From positions 1 to 39,898 of the forward strand of contig JAEYYX010000053.1 of the NCBI GenBank assembly GCA_023428245.1: a stretch of DNA of 39,898 nt, written 5' to 3'. The stretch is from Pseudomonadota bacterium (GTDB lineage: Bacteria > Myxococcota_A > Polyangia > Polyangiales > Polyangiaceae). Positions 8,667 through 17,861 of the stretch are shown piece by piece (the first letter of the stretch is position 1; each line of letters starts with the position of its first letter). The notes under the pieces were generated by a model. That model was given only the letters and a program-made list of their open reading frames with translations, ran no database searches and was not told where the DNA came from. A program made the position numbers and the translations under genes.

Positions 8667-10274
8667 CTACTCGCCCCAGGTGGGAGGGATGGAGATCAGA
8701 GCGCCTTCAGGGGGCGTCGCGATGGGGTAACGGGTGCCCGGGGCGTCGAAGGTCTCGTAGAACCAAGTACCGCTATCGCGGATGAGGACGCCGCTGCCGT
8801 CGGGGGCTGGCCACAAGGGGAAATTGGGGTCCCTGATGTTCGGCGAAGAGGATGCATGAAAGCTTCCCGTGAGACGCGGACTCTTGGGATCGAGGATGTC
8901 TTTCACCGCTGTGAAGGCACAGGGGGCGCAGGGAGTTGACCTTTCGCTAGGGTCATCGGGCGAATCCAAGAAGATCGCGCCTCGCCGCCCAAATCCCATG
9001 ACGACCTCCCCCTTGGGATCCACAGGGTCCCAGGTTTCCACGTCGTGGCGCAAGTCGAGCACTTGCCAGTTCTCGGAAGGACCGCCGTCTGAAACCCGAA
9101 TGGCACCAATGATTACGTTGTCCTCCTCGGTCTGAAGGACGATCGCTCCGGGTGAAGCTAGGTCCACAGAATAAGCCGACCGCAGTCCCTCCTGTTTCCT
9201 CTCAAAACGCTCGAAGCTCGAGCCACCCTCAGGGCGGACACAGAAAATCCAGATCCGGTCCTCGACCACGATGGGTCCACATTCTTCTCCCTTGTCGGGC
9301 CCTGATGCGCGAAGCACACCTGGCTCATCCGCGCCCGTCGAGAGGGAAGTGTTATCCCCCAAGTCTCGCACCAGGATCGTGTGCCACACGCCTTCGACTC
9401 CTTCAGACCATGCAGCAACAAGAACCAGCGAGGTCTCGGGAATGAGCACCGCTGCCCGCAGCTGGGGCAAACAGTCTCCTGCGGCTTTGCTCGGCGTGCA
9501 TCCCGCTTGCGGCGCGGCGCGCATGCTCAAGACGTGACTGTTGTCGGATACGTCGGGGTCGCTGTCCCCTTGATGGACAAGGACAATATCGTCGCCCTCG
9601 TTTGTGGGGAGAAACGACAAGACGTCGGCGTTCCGGATCCTGACGGGATCACGCTTCGGATGGATCCAGTCGTAGGTTTCGTCAGAACGAATCAGGTAGG
9701 AGTAGCCACCATCAGCCGGCCATGGCGCCACATCAACTTCCGAAGCCGAAGTAGTAGTGGTGGAACTTCCTGTGCGTAGGTCGGAGAGGGTCCAGCCATT
9801 CCCCAGCGCGAGATATCGATCCGCGTCCACCCAGAGCAAAGAAAAGATTCCATCGGAGACCGTGCTGCGGGGCGCGGTCCAGTTCTCGGAGGAGAACAAG
9901 AAACCGCCTCTCGACGACAGATCCTCGTTCCTGGAAGTCACAGTCAGACCCCGACCGTCCAAGCTCCACGCCACCCGCAAGTGACGGTAGCCCATCTCCG
10001 GAGTGAGAAGATCGAACTGGCGAGGATTCTCGGGATCGTCAAAGCTGACGATCGTCAGGTTGTCGACACCCGCAAATGCAATCGTTCGATGAGATCCTCC
10101 GCCAGGATCCGGGTCTCCCGGGGACGGCTCCCGGGATGGATCCGGCTCTCTCGGCGACAGCTCCGTCGATGCGTCGCATCCGCCTAAGGCCAAAAGCAGA
10201 GCGAAGGGGAGAGAGCGCCCCCCGCATCGAAAGATCTTGCCCTTCGCACCTGACTCTTTCGTCCTCCGACGCAC
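8667..10274 (-). CDS. Predicted lipoprotein with WD40/TolB-like propeller
   Basis: Surface or periplasmic lipoprotein of about 535 aa, function unknown. The signal helix ends in the lipobox LLLALGGC (Cys near residue 33), followed by a Pro/Asp/Ser-rich linker (repeated EPDPSREPSPGDPDP). The body has repeating strand patterns of a beta-propeller: AFAGVDNLTIVSFDDPENP, VAWSLDGRGLTVTSRNED and ending LWPAPDGSGVLIRDSGTWF. I prefer GTG at 10274, which has GGGGG 6 nt upstream; ATG at 10292 and GTG at 10313 are alternatives. It lies 68 bp downstream of yeiH's start codon and runs the same way as the RND operon, 105 bp behind czcA. Confidence 0.75.
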   Translation of the reverse strand: MRRRTKESGAKGKIFRCGGRSLPFALLLALGGCDASTELSPREPDPSREPSPGDPDPGGGSHRTIAFAGVDNLTIVSFDDPENPRQFDLLTPEMGYRHLRVAWSLDGRGLTVTSRNEDLSSRGGFLFSSENWTAPRSTVSDGIFSLLWVDADRYLALGNGWTLSDLRTGSSTTTTSASEVDVAPWPADGGYSYLIRSDETYDWIHPKRDPVRIRNADVLSFLPTNEGDDIVLVHQGDSDPDVSDNSHVLSMRAAPQAGCTPSKAAGDCLPQLRAAVLIPETSLVLVAAWSEGVEGVWHTILVRDLGDNTSLSTGADEPGVLRASGPDKGEECGPIVVEDRIWIFCVRPEGGSSFERFERKQEGLRSAYSVDLASPGAIVLQTEEDNVIIGAIRVSDGGPSENWQVLDLRHDVETWDPVDPKGEVVMGFGRRGAIFLDSPDDPSERSTPCAPCAFTAVKDILDPKSPRLTGSFHASSSPNIRDPNFPLWPAPDGSGVLIRDSGTWFYETFDAPGTRYPIATPPEGALISIPPTWGE

Positions 10275-10379
10275 GAACAACCCCCGACCCATTGAGTCAC
10301 AGTACGCCCGCACGAACGCCCGCCGTCAAGATAGGTGCCCTCCCGAAAGGGGCTTCTCAGCGCCCCCGTCGACGAGATC

Positions 10380-13300
10380 TTAGTTTCCCGCCCCCCGCCT
10401 CCTCGGAAGCGCCAGCGCCGGAAGGACGAGCAAGGTCAGGAAGGTCGCAGTCGAGAGGCCCCCGATGACGACAGTCGCGAGGGGCCTCTGGACTTCAGAG
10501 CCGGTCCCCTTCGCAAAGGCCATCGGGACGAAGCCGAGCGAAGCCACGACGGCCGTTGTCAGAACCGGGCGCAGCCGATCGGAAGCTCCGCGCACCACAC
10601 ACTCGAGAGCGCTCTCCTGGCCCCCGGGCACGTCATCGCCGGAGGCGACGCCCGAGAGGAGCCCCTGCTCCTCAGCCCGCGCGTAGATGGCCGTGAGGAG
10701 CACGACGGCGTTCATGGTCGCGACGCCCATCACCGCGATCAGGCCCACCATCGCCGAAATCGAGAACGGTAAATCGCGCAGGTAGAGAGCGAAGATGCCC
10801 CCGCTGAGCGCGGAGGGAATGTTGAGGAGGACGAGGCCGACCGGACGGAAGCGCGAGAAGACGAGGTTCAGAACCGTCACGATGGCGAGCAAGGTGAGCG
10901 GGATGATGATCAGGAAGCGCTGCACCGCCGCCTTCAGATTGTCGTACTGGCTCCCCACGGTCACGAAATAGCCGGGGGGCAAGGCGAGACTGCTCAAGCG
11001 GCGCTCCAGCTCGACAGTGAACGAAGCCAGGTCCCTCCCGCGCACGTTTCCTTCGATGAGGAGCCGCCGCCGTCCCTGCTCGCGGCTCAGCTGAGCGGGG
11101 ATGTCATCGAGCGTGAGCTCGGTGACCTCGCCGAGGCGCGCGTCGCGTCCTGGTCCGAGCGGGATCCGGACTTCGCCCAGCGATTCGGGAGAAGGAGAGC
11201 TCTCGGGCGAGAGGCGAATGGCGACGTCGAAGCGCCGCCCCTGCTCGAAGAGGGTTCCGACAGTGCGCCCCGAGCGGAGGGCTTCCACGGTGAGCTCCAG
11301 GCTGTCCGGTGTGACCCCAAATCGCGCGGCGCGCACCGGATCGGGTCGCACAGTGAGCAAGGGCAGACCCGCCGAGGGTTCGATGCGAAGGTCTGTCACG
11401 CCGCGCACTTCGGCCGTTTCCTCAAGAACCGCCGCGGCAATCTTGCGCAGCTCACTCAGGTCTTCGCCGAACACACGAATACCAAAATCGCTCTTGATGC
11501 CCCCGAGGAGCTCTTGCATACGCATCTCGATCGGCTGCGTGAAACCGAAGCTCGCACCCGGGAGCGCGGCTACCAGGGCCTCTTCCATGCGTCCGATCAG
11601 CTCCTCGCGCTCCTGCGCCGAGAATCCGTCCGCCGTGTCCTTGAGCAGCACGAACACGTCCGACTGCTCGAGACCCATGAGGTCCGTCGCCACATCGGGA
11701 CTTCCGGTTCGCGACACCACCCGGTCGACTTCGGGCAGGGCGAGCAATGTCTGCTCGACCACTGTGGTCCCCGCCTCCGCTTCCGCGAGCGAAAGGCTCG
11801 GGGGACGCGTGATCTGGACCACGAGATCTCCCTCCTCGAGCCGGGGTACGAAGTCTGCACCGAGCCGCGACGCAGCTATTGCCGCGAGCCCCGCGAGGAA
11901 CACACCGACGCCGAGCGCGAGCCCTCGCCTCGCGACGAAGAAGCGCAAGAGCGGCCGATAACGCTCCCGAAGCTTCGTCACCCAGCTCGGCTCCGTTGCC
12001 GCTGAGGGTCTCAGAACGAGGGAAGCGAGGGCCGGGATCCAGGTGAAGGTCAGAATCAGCGCCGTACCGAGCGCGAAGAGCACCGTCAGCGCCATCGGCC
12101 GGAACATTTTTCCCTCGACTCCCTCGAGAAGGAGCACGGGCACGTAGACCACGATGACCAAGAGCAGACCGAACGCCACCGAGCGCCCAAACTTGCGCGC
12201 ATCGTGGACGAGCGCGTGGCCCGTGCTCAGCTTCGTCCGCGCCATCTCTACGAGCGCGCCTTCGACGAGCACGACAGCTCCATCCACGACTAGACCGAAG
12301 TCGATCGCCCCCAGGCTCATCAAGTTCCCCGAGACGCCCAACAGGCGCATGAGCGCAAAAGCCCCGAGCATCGCGAGCGGGATCATCGTCGCCACGACCA
12401 GTCCCGCTCGGAGGTTCCCGAGGAAGAGGAACAGGATCAGCGTCACGAAGAGGCCACCTTCGATGAGCGACCGAAACACCGTCGCGAGAACGCGATCGAC
12501 AAAGCGCGCTCGATCGTAGAAGGGTTTGATCTGGACGCCCTCCGGAAGGCGCGTCTCGAGCTCGGAGAGGCGCTGTCGCACGCGCTCGACGACGTCGCGC
12601 GCGTTCCCCGCCGCGACCATCTGGACCATCGCGTACTGGGTCGGTCCGGCGCCGTCCGCCGTCGCCGCCGAGAAGCGCGGCTTTTTCCCCTCCATCACCC
12701 GCGCCACGTCCGAAACGAGCACAGGAGCTCCCTCCGGCGACGTTCGCACCACCTGGTTCGCGACATCAAGGCGAGTCTTGTATTGCCCATCGAGCCGCAG
12801 GAGCACCTGCTCTTCGCCGCGCTCGACCGCGGCCCCGCCGACCGTGTGCCCGCTTCTCTGGAGCGCTCGTTCGACGTCTTCGAGAGTCAAACCGAAGCTG
12901 AGCAGGCGATCCGGAGCGACGACGACCTGGATCTCCCGCTCGTCCCCTCCCCAGCTATTCGCTTCGACCACACCGGGCACGAGGAGAAGCTCAGGCACAA
13001 TCTCCCAGTCAAAGAGCGCCCGGAGTTCCTGGCCCGAGTGTCCAGGCCAGTCGAGAGTGAAATGATAGACCTCGCCGAGTCCCGTGGTCAGCGGCCCCAT
13101 CTCGGGGCGCTCCGCGGACTCAGCCACCGCGTCCCGAGCCGCGGGCAGCCTCTCGGCGACGAGCTCCCGAGCACGCTCGAGGTCAATATCGTCGTCAAAG
13201 ATCAGGGTCACGCCGCTGATCGCCGAGCGCGACACCGAGCGCATCATCGTCAGGTCCGGGAGCCCAGCGAGAGCTCGCTCGACAGGACGCGTGACGAGAT

Positions 13301-13484
13301 TTTCGACTTCAACAGGAGAAAGACCAGGCGCTCTCGTCAGAACCTGGACCTGGACGCTCGTGATGTCCGGGACCGCGTCCATCGGCAGGGTCAGGTAACT
13401 GCGCACACCGAGCAGGGCTAAGAGCGCCGTGAGCGCGCAGACGAGGAAACGCTGCCGGAGAGAGAACTCAACGATGTGGTGCAT
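10380..13484 (-). CDS. czcA: Heavy-metal RND efflux pump, inner-membrane subunit (CzcA/CusA family)
   Basis: Proton-driven RND transporter of 1034 aa, full length for the HME family. Typical features are an N-terminal TM helix, PMDAVPDITSVQVQVLT near residue 35, two large periplasmic porter regions and twelve TM segments. The TM4 signature DFGLVVDGAVVLVE has acidic residues D395, D401 and E408 at the positions that carry protons in CzcA. This matches the divalent-metal (Co/Zn/Cd/Ni) subgroups rather than Cu/Ag CusA pumps. The usual Asn after the glutamate is Gly here. It is last of three genes, 6 bp after czcB. Exact metal specificity cannot be read from the sequence. Confidence 0.94.
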   Translation of the reverse strand: MHHIVEFSLRQRFLVCALTALLALLGVRSYLTLPMDAVPDITSVQVQVLTRAPGLSPVEVENLVTRPVERALAGLPDLTMMRSVSRSAISGVTLIFDDDIDLERARELVAERLPAARDAVAESAERPEMGPLTTGLGEVYHFTLDWPGHSGQELRALFDWEIVPELLLVPGVVEANSWGGDEREIQVVVAPDRLLSFGLTLEDVERALQRSGHTVGGAAVERGEEQVLLRLDGQYKTRLDVANQVVRTSPEGAPVLVSDVARVMEGKKPRFSAATADGAGPTQYAMVQMVAAGNARDVVERVRQRLSELETRLPEGVQIKPFYDRARFVDRVLATVFRSLIEGGLFVTLILFLFLGNLRAGLVVATMIPLAMLGAFALMRLLGVSGNLMSLGAIDFGLVVDGAVVLVEGALVEMARTKLSTGHALVHDARKFGRSVAFGLLLVIVVYVPVLLLEGVEGKMFRPMALTVLFALGTALILTFTWIPALASLVLRPSAATEPSWVTKLRERYRPLLRFFVARRGLALGVGVFLAGLAAIAASRLGADFVPRLEEGDLVVQITRPPSLSLAEAEAGTTVVEQTLLALPEVDRVVSRTGSPDVATDLMGLEQSDVFVLLKDTADGFSAQEREELIGRMEEALVAALPGASFGFTQPIEMRMQELLGGIKSDFGIRVFGEDLSELRKIAAAVLEETAEVRGVTDLRIEPSAGLPLLTVRPDPVRAARFGVTPDSLELTVEALRSGRTVGTLFEQGRRFDVAIRLSPESSPSPESLGEVRIPLGPGRDARLGEVTELTLDDIPAQLSREQGRRRLLIEGNVRGRDLASFTVELERRLSSLALPPGYFVTVGSQYDNLKAAVQRFLIIIPLTLLAIVTVLNLVFSRFRPVGLVLLNIPSALSGGIFALYLRDLPFSISAMVGLIAVMGVATMNAVVLLTAIYARAEEQGLLSGVASGDDVPGGQESALECVVRGASDRLRPVLTTAVVASLGFVPMAFAKGTGSEVQRPLATVVIGGLSTATFLTLLVLPALALPRRRGAGN

Positions 13485-13490
13485 CTTCGT

Positions 13491-14669
13491 TCAGTCTCCC
13501 CCGAGGAGGTCTTTCTGAGCTTCTCCCTTCAGCAAGAGGACCCCGCGCACGGCGATGCGCGCTCCGGGGGCCACTCCCTCCGAGATCCAAGCCGTGTCTC
13601 CCACGATTCTCTCGACCACCACCGGTGTCACCACGAACGATCCCGGCGGGTCCTCCGCGACAAAGACATGGGGCGCGCCGCCGAGCTCGAGGACCGCGTC
13701 TTTCGGGGCACTCGCGAGCTCGATGGAAGGAGCAGCCCCTTGGGTCTGGCCGAGAGCAACCTCAATCGGGTCATGAGCTCGCAGATCCGAACAATCGGGT
13801 CCCAGCTCCAAGAACACAGTCACAGTACGACTCGCTGGATCGACGGAGCGAGACACGGTCGAGACCTTCGCCGAACAGGTCGAGTTCACTCGAGGGCGAC
13901 GGAGCGTCACAAGCTCCCCCGCCGCGGGCTTCTGACTCCAGGCGCTCGGAAACAGCACCCGGGCGCGCAGTCGATCGCGAGAGACGAGGCGAAAGAGCGC
14001 TCGCCCGGGCTCCACGAACCCGCCGAGGGTCGCGCTCCGCTCGACAATTTCGCCCGCAATCGGCGCGAGAAGCGCCACCCGGGACCCGGCTCCCCGCTCC
14101 GCTCCCCAGGCGCTCAGGCGCGCTCGCATCGCCGCTCGCTGCGCCTTCGCCGCCGCGAGCGCCGCTTCCGTTTCTTCAAGGGCGCTCTGGGAAATGGCGT
14201 TTTCTTCGGAGAGCTTTCGCGCGCGCGCGATGCGCTTTTCGCTGAGCTCCACTTCCGCATCGAGCTTCAAGAGATCAGCTCGAGCGATCCCGACGTCCGG
14301 AGACTCGATCCAAGCGAGTACGTCACCGCGCCCGACGACATCCCCTTCATGCTTCGTGAGTTCCGCGACGCGCCCTCCGACAAGCGCCGCCACGAGCGCC
14401 TCTCCGTCTGGACTCGGAACAATCTCTCCGATGGCGCGCGCTCCCGAGGCTCCGCCAGCTCGCGCCACAAGAGCGAGCTCCACGCGCCCGTTTTTCAGGA
14501 GCTCCGGGTGTACACGCACCCGCCGAACGTCGGCTGGCGCCTCCGCATTGTCAGCGCTAGATTTGGGAGGTTTGTCTCCCTTTTCCTCGGTCGGCGCCGG
14601 GGCGTTCTGACAGGAGAAAGCTGCGAGACTGAGAGCCACAACGAGGAGCTGAGCTTTGCGGAAGTTCAC
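13491..14669 (-). CDS. czcB: RND periplasmic adaptor (CzcB family)
   Basis: Membrane-fusion protein of 392 aa that bridges the inner-membrane pump and outer-membrane channel. The N-terminus has a signal helix ending in SLAAFSC, an acceptable though weak lipobox, so it is probably lipid-anchored. A lipoyl/barrel-sandwich half (VGGRVAELTKHEGDVVGRGD), a coiled alpha-hairpin (about residues 120-180, rich in Ala/Glu/Arg) and the returning half (APIAGEIVERSATLGGFVEPG) follow in the expected order. No His-rich metal-binding tail is visible. GTG at 14667-14669 overlaps the czcC stop as GTGA, with GGAG 8 nt upstream. Confidence 0.9.
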   Translation of the reverse strand: MNFRKAQLLVVALSLAAFSCQNAPAPTEEKGDKPPKSSADNAEAPADVRRVRVHPELLKNGRVELALVARAGGASGARAIGEIVPSPDGEALVAALVGGRVAELTKHEGDVVGRGDVLAWIESPDVGIARADLLKLDAEVELSEKRIARARKLSEENAISQSALEETEAALAAAKAQRAAMRARLSAWGAERGAGSRVALLAPIAGEIVERSATLGGFVEPGRALFRLVSRDRLRARVLFPSAWSQKPAAGELVTLRRPRVNSTCSAKVSTVSRSVDPASRTVTVFLELGPDCSDLRAHDPIEVALGQTQGAAPSIELASAPKDAVLELGGAPHVFVAEDPPGSFVVTPVVVERIVGDTAWISEGVAPGARIAVRGVLLLKGEAQKDLLGGD

Positions 14670-16036
14670 AGGGAGTACTCCTCGAGCAACCGGCCGGTGG
14701 CTTTGAGACGTCCGAGGACAGCTCGATGGACCGCGGCGAGCGCGACGGCGGCGTTCTCTTCGAGCGTCAGGAGCTGTTGGCGGTGGAGCGCGACGCGCGA
14801 GATGTCGACTTCGCCGAGTTCGTATTTTGCTGTCACGATTTTCACGGCTTGTCGCGCGGCGGGGAGCGCCTCTTTCGAGAGCAGCTGAAACAGAACCTGA
14901 GCGTGGGCTTCTTCATGGGCGGCGCGGTCGCGCTCGACCTTCGCCTTCTGACGCTGGACCTTCGCTGCCTGGCTCAGCTTGTCTTTTTCGGCGAGGAGCA
15001 GCGCCTCTTGGTAACGCCCAGGTTTGAAATCGAAGAGCGGCAGGGTGAGGGTACCGGTCAGAACTTGTTCTCCTGTTCCCTCGCGCTGGTACTGCACGCC
15101 GACGGAGAGGCCCGGAGCTTGCTGAGCGCGGGCGAGCTTGGCGCGAGCTCCCGCGAGAGACTCTTCGGCGCGGAGACGAGCCTCCGTCCAGCGTTCTTCT
15201 TCCGCGCGCTGTCCCTCTTTCAAAGGAGGAGGCGGCGGCAACCCTCCATCGGATTCGACCTCAGCCGCCTCCAGACCGAGCGCAAGCGACAGGTCCGCAC
15301 TGGCCGAAAAATGGGCTCCTTCGGCCTCGAGCAAGAGAGCTCGACTGCGAGCCGTCTCCGCTCGAGCCACCGCAAGTTCGAGGGGATCGGCCTGACCAAG
15401 ACGTACCCGTGCCTCCGCGAGGCGAAGGAGTTTCTCGGCCTCCCCGAGGGAAGCCTTGCGGAGCTCGAGGAGATTGTGCGTGAAAGCGAGGTCGAGCCAA
15501 GCGTTCCCCGCGGCCATGGCTGCAGCGATCCGCTCGAGCCGGAGCGACTCTTCCTGCAAACGCAGCTCACCTTTCGCTACTTGTCTCTGGAGACCACCTT
15601 GTCGAGAAAGGGAAAGGGGCTGAGAGATGCCAACGACGACCTCGGGAGCGATCCGATCACCCATGAAACGAGGGCCGAGTTGCGCGGAGAGGTTCGGAGG
15701 CAAGAGCAGCGTGGGCGAAGCTGTTTGTTCGGCGCGAAGAAGAGAGGCGCGGGGCGCGAGAGCGACCAAGACATCGGGACCTCGCTTCACGGCTTCTTGG
15801 AGCGCCTCACGCAAACTGAGGACCTTGATGCCCGGATGTCGCTCGGGATGTCTCGCGTGGTCCGCCTCGATGTGCTCGGAGGCGCTGGGGTCGGTCGTTA
15901 GGGATGCGCCTTGTGTGAATTCGACGGGCCGAGTCGCGCCTTCAGGCTCAGCCCGCGCGACAGCCGCGACAGTAAGAGCCGAGTTTGCGAGGAGCAGCGA
16001 GGCTCCGAGAGCCCGAGAACGAAGCGAGCGCGCCAT
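14666..16036 (-). CDS. czcC: TolC family outer-membrane channel (CzcC family)
   Basis: Outer-membrane efflux channel of about 456 aa, first gene of the czcCBA operon. A signal peptide ends in AVARA before EPEGA. Two repeats of long amphipathic helices rich in Ala, Glu, Arg and Leu follow, with the family pattern LREALQEAVKRGPDVLVALA near residue 80 and VGISQPLSLSRQGGLQRQ later. I chose ATG at 16036; the TTG at 16045 only adds three residues. It overlaps czcB by 4 bp. Upstream, a 7-2-7 palindrome 39 bp before the start could be an operator. The two-component genes run divergently and may sense the exported metal; this is inferred from position only. Confidence 0.88.
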   Translation of the reverse strand: MARSLRSRALGASLLLANSALTVAAVARAEPEGATRPVEFTQGASLTTDPSASEHIEADHARHPERHPGIKVLSLREALQEAVKRGPDVLVALAPRASLLRAEQTASPTLLLPPNLSAQLGPRFMGDRIAPEVVVGISQPLSLSRQGGLQRQVAKGELRLQEESLRLERIAAAMAAGNAWLDLAFTHNLLELRKASLGEAEKLLRLAEARVRLGQADPLELAVARAETARSRALLLEAEGAHFSASADLSLALGLEAAEVESDGGLPPPPPLKEGQRAEEERWTEARLRAEESLAGARAKLARAQQAPGLSVGVQYQREGTGEQVLTGTLTLPLFDFKPGRYQEALLLAEKDKLSQAAKVQRQKAKVERDRAAHEEAHAQVLFQLLSKEALPAARQAVKIVTAKYELGEVDISRVALHRQQLLTLEENAAVALAAVHRAVLGRLKATGRLLEEYSL

Positions 16037-16074
16037 CAGGCACAAAGCCTAGCCGGGCGGTCGCCCCCGGGGGG

Positions 16075-16090
16075 TCCGACAAATGTCGGA
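16075..16090. promoter_or_regulatory. Palindrome upstream of czcCBA (candidate operator)
   Basis: TCCGACAAATGTCGGA: perfect 7-bp arms around an AA centre, 39 bp before the czcC start codon. The core GACA-N2-TGTC resembles the box type bound by BlaI/CopY-family repressors (TACA-N2-TGTA), but no such gene is in the window. Confidence 0.5.
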
Positions 16091-16119
16091 TGCCCGCTCC
16101 GCCCCGGCGTCTTAGAGAG

Positions 16120-16143
16120 TGAGGTCATCCGGTGATAACCTCA
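16120..16143. promoter_or_regulatory. Interrupted palindrome upstream of the kinase gene
   Basis: Outer arms TGAGGT (16120-16125) and ACCTCA (16138-16143), with inner arms ATC/GAT and a CGGT loop. It lies 40 bp before the kinase GTG and 83 bp from the czcC start. It may be a binding site for the response regulator or a leader hairpin. Confidence 0.45.
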
Positions 16144-16183
16144 GGGAGCTCGCCGTTTTCCCCGGAAGGCGCCCTTTCGACCC

Positions 16184-17146
16184 GTGGCACGATCCGCCCC
16201 CACCTCTCCCACGCAGTCGAGCCAGCTCGGGCTCCAGATCGCCTTGGGCGCGCTGCTCGGGCTCCTCTATACGATCGTCGACGCCTACCTCGATCGCCAG
16301 CTCGGCATCGCCGGGTCCAGCCCCGCGAGCCTGATCGAAGTGATCCATACGGTGATCGACTTCGTCCTGCCGACGCTCACCGGCGCGCTGCTCGCCGTCG
16401 CCGCTCACATGTCGCGCCTCAAGGCCCGCATGGCCGAGCTCGAGAAAGAGCGCGTCGAAGATCTCCGAAGTCAGCTGCGCAAGATCGAGCGCGACCAAGC
16501 CGTGTGGGTCGTCGCGGCCTCGCTCCTCCACGAGCTGAAAAATCCCCTCCACGCCCTCGGCCTCTTGCTCGACGAAGTGAGCGAGCTCGGTGAGGGCCAA
16601 ACGGAGGAACGAAAGCGGCTCTTGGACCGCGCCCAAGCCCAGAGCGAGCGCATCTCTCGCGAGCTGAGTCTGCTCCGCTCCTTGCCCTCCGCGCACAACC
16701 CGAACCTTCCCTTAGCGGAACTTTCAGACGTCTTCGCCGCCACCCTCCGCGCGCGAGAGAGCCTCGCCTCCGCCCAAGGGATCAGCCTCAGCGTCTCGAA
16801 GAACCCGCCTCCTGCCCTCGCGAGTCCCGAGTACCTGCGCATCATCTTGGACAACCTGCTCGACAACGCCTTCGAGGCCCTGCGCGATACGCGGGGAGGC
16901 TCCATCACGCTCGACGCGGAGCAGAGCGGAGAAAAGGTCCGCATCCGGCTCGAAGACAGCGGTCCCGGAGTCTCCGAAGAGGTCGCCGAACATCTCTTCG
17001 AGCCCCTTTGGTCCAGTAAACCCCATGGTCTCGGGCTCGGTCTCGCCACAGCGCGGGCGCTTGCGCGCTCCATGGGTGGCGATCTCGTCTACCGACGCGG
17101 CCCTTGTGTGTCCTATTTCGAGCTCGAACTCCGGGGAGCTCCATGA
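16184..17146 (+). CDS. Sensor histidine kinase
   Basis: Membrane sensor kinase of 320 aa. Two hydrophobic segments (about residues 15-33 and 55-75) are separated by only some 20 residues, so there is no real periplasmic sensor domain. A coiled coil (80-105) leads to the H-box LLHELKNPLHAL with the phospho-acceptor H116. The ATPase domain has an N-box (LDNLLDNAFEAL, N224/N228), G1 DSGPGV at 258-263, F-box LFEPLWSSK and G2 HGLGLGLA at 281-288. GTG at 16184 has GGAAGG some distance upstream. The response regulator follows after 10 bp. Divergent orientation to czcCBA suggests metal-linked control, but the signal is unknown. Confidence 0.9.
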   Translation: MARSAPTSPTQSSQLGLQIALGALLGLLYTIVDAYLDRQLGIAGSSPASLIEVIHTVIDFVLPTLTGALLAVAAHMSRLKARMAELEKERVEDLRSQLRKIERDQAVWVVAASLLHELKNPLHALGLLLDEVSELGEGQTEERKRLLDRAQAQSERISRELSLLRSLPSAHNPNLPLAELSDVFAATLRARESLASAQGISLSVSKNPPPALASPEYLRIILDNLLDNAFEALRDTRGGSITLDAEQSGEKVRIRLEDSGPGVSEEVAEHLFEPLWSSKPHGLGLGLATARALARSMGGDLVYRRGPCVSYFELELRGAP

Positions 17147-17156
17147 GGCGGGCGAA

Positions 17157-17777
17157 ATGAGCGCGCAGAGCGGCGGAACGTCGAAGAACGGAGCGCTCCT
17201 CCTCGTCGAGGATGACGACGACGCGCGCGCCTCGCTCGGTCGGTCCCTGACGAAGGCCGGCTATTCGGTCCTGCTCGCGGCGAGCGTCGAAGAAGCCGAG
17301 CGAGCGCTGAGTGAAGCGAGCTTCGTTCAAGCAGTCGTCACGGACGTTGTTCTCGGGTCAGACGCCGAAGGAGGCCTCCGCCTGCTCTCGTCGGTCCGCT
17401 CCCGCGGCGTCAGCGCCCCCGTCATCCTCATCACCGCCTTCGCGGCCCTCGACAATGTGAAGCGCGCCCTGAACGCGGGGGCCTCCTTCCTCCTCGAGAA
17501 GCCCTTTCGCGCCCCAGAGCTTCTCGAAGTCATCGACCGGGTGACCGAAGATCGCCCCGGGGTGCTCTACGCGATCGACAGCGCCTTGGCCGAGGCGGGG
17601 CTCACGGACAAAGAGCTGCAAATCGCCCGCTACCTCTTGAAAGGCCTCCGGAGCGCCGAGATCGCTGAACTCGAACAGAACAGCGACAAAACAGTCCGTC
17701 AGCACATCACGAAGATCTACGCCAAGTGTGGCGTCACGAGTCGCGCTGAATTCTTCCACTACGTGTTTGCGAACTGA
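17157..17777 (+). CDS. Response regulator with receiver and LuxR-like HTH domain
   Basis: DNA-binding partner of the upstream kinase, 206 aa. The receiver domain has the acidic pocket E18-D19-D20 (LLLVEDDDD), phospho-acceptor D63 in VVTDVVLG, T93 in ILITAF and K115 in LLEKPF. The C-terminal part (about 143-206) reads as a LuxR/GerE-type helix-turn-helix: TDKELQIARYLLKGL, then DKTVRQHITKIYAKCGV. Start is ATG at 17157 with GAGG overlapping the kinase stop; the longer open frame is antisense to nothing known and not needed. The two genes form an operon. Confidence 0.9.
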   Translation: MSAQSGGTSKNGALLLVEDDDDARASLGRSLTKAGYSVLLAASVEEAERALSEASFVQAVVTDVVLGSDAEGGLRLLSSVRSRGVSAPVILITAFAALDNVKRALNAGASFLLEKPFRAPELLEVIDRVTEDRPGVLYAIDSALAEAGLTDKELQIARYLLKGLRSAEIAELEQNSDKTVRQHITKIYAKCGVTSRAEFFHYVFAN

Positions 17778-17798
17778 TAGTAGACAGCCCTTCTGAGG

Positions 17799-17817
17799 CG
17801 CGCGCCCGGAGCGCGCG
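17799..17817. terminator. GC hairpin between convergent genes
   Basis: CGCGCGC/GCGCGCG stem of 7 bp with a CCGGA loop, 21 bp after the response regulator stop and 44 bp from the stop of the convergent lipoprotein gene. No T-run, so a possible terminator only. Confidence 0.35.
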
Positions 17818-17861
17818 AGCGAGGTGCGATTACGAGGATCCGATCGAAGTCTTCGCCTCGC

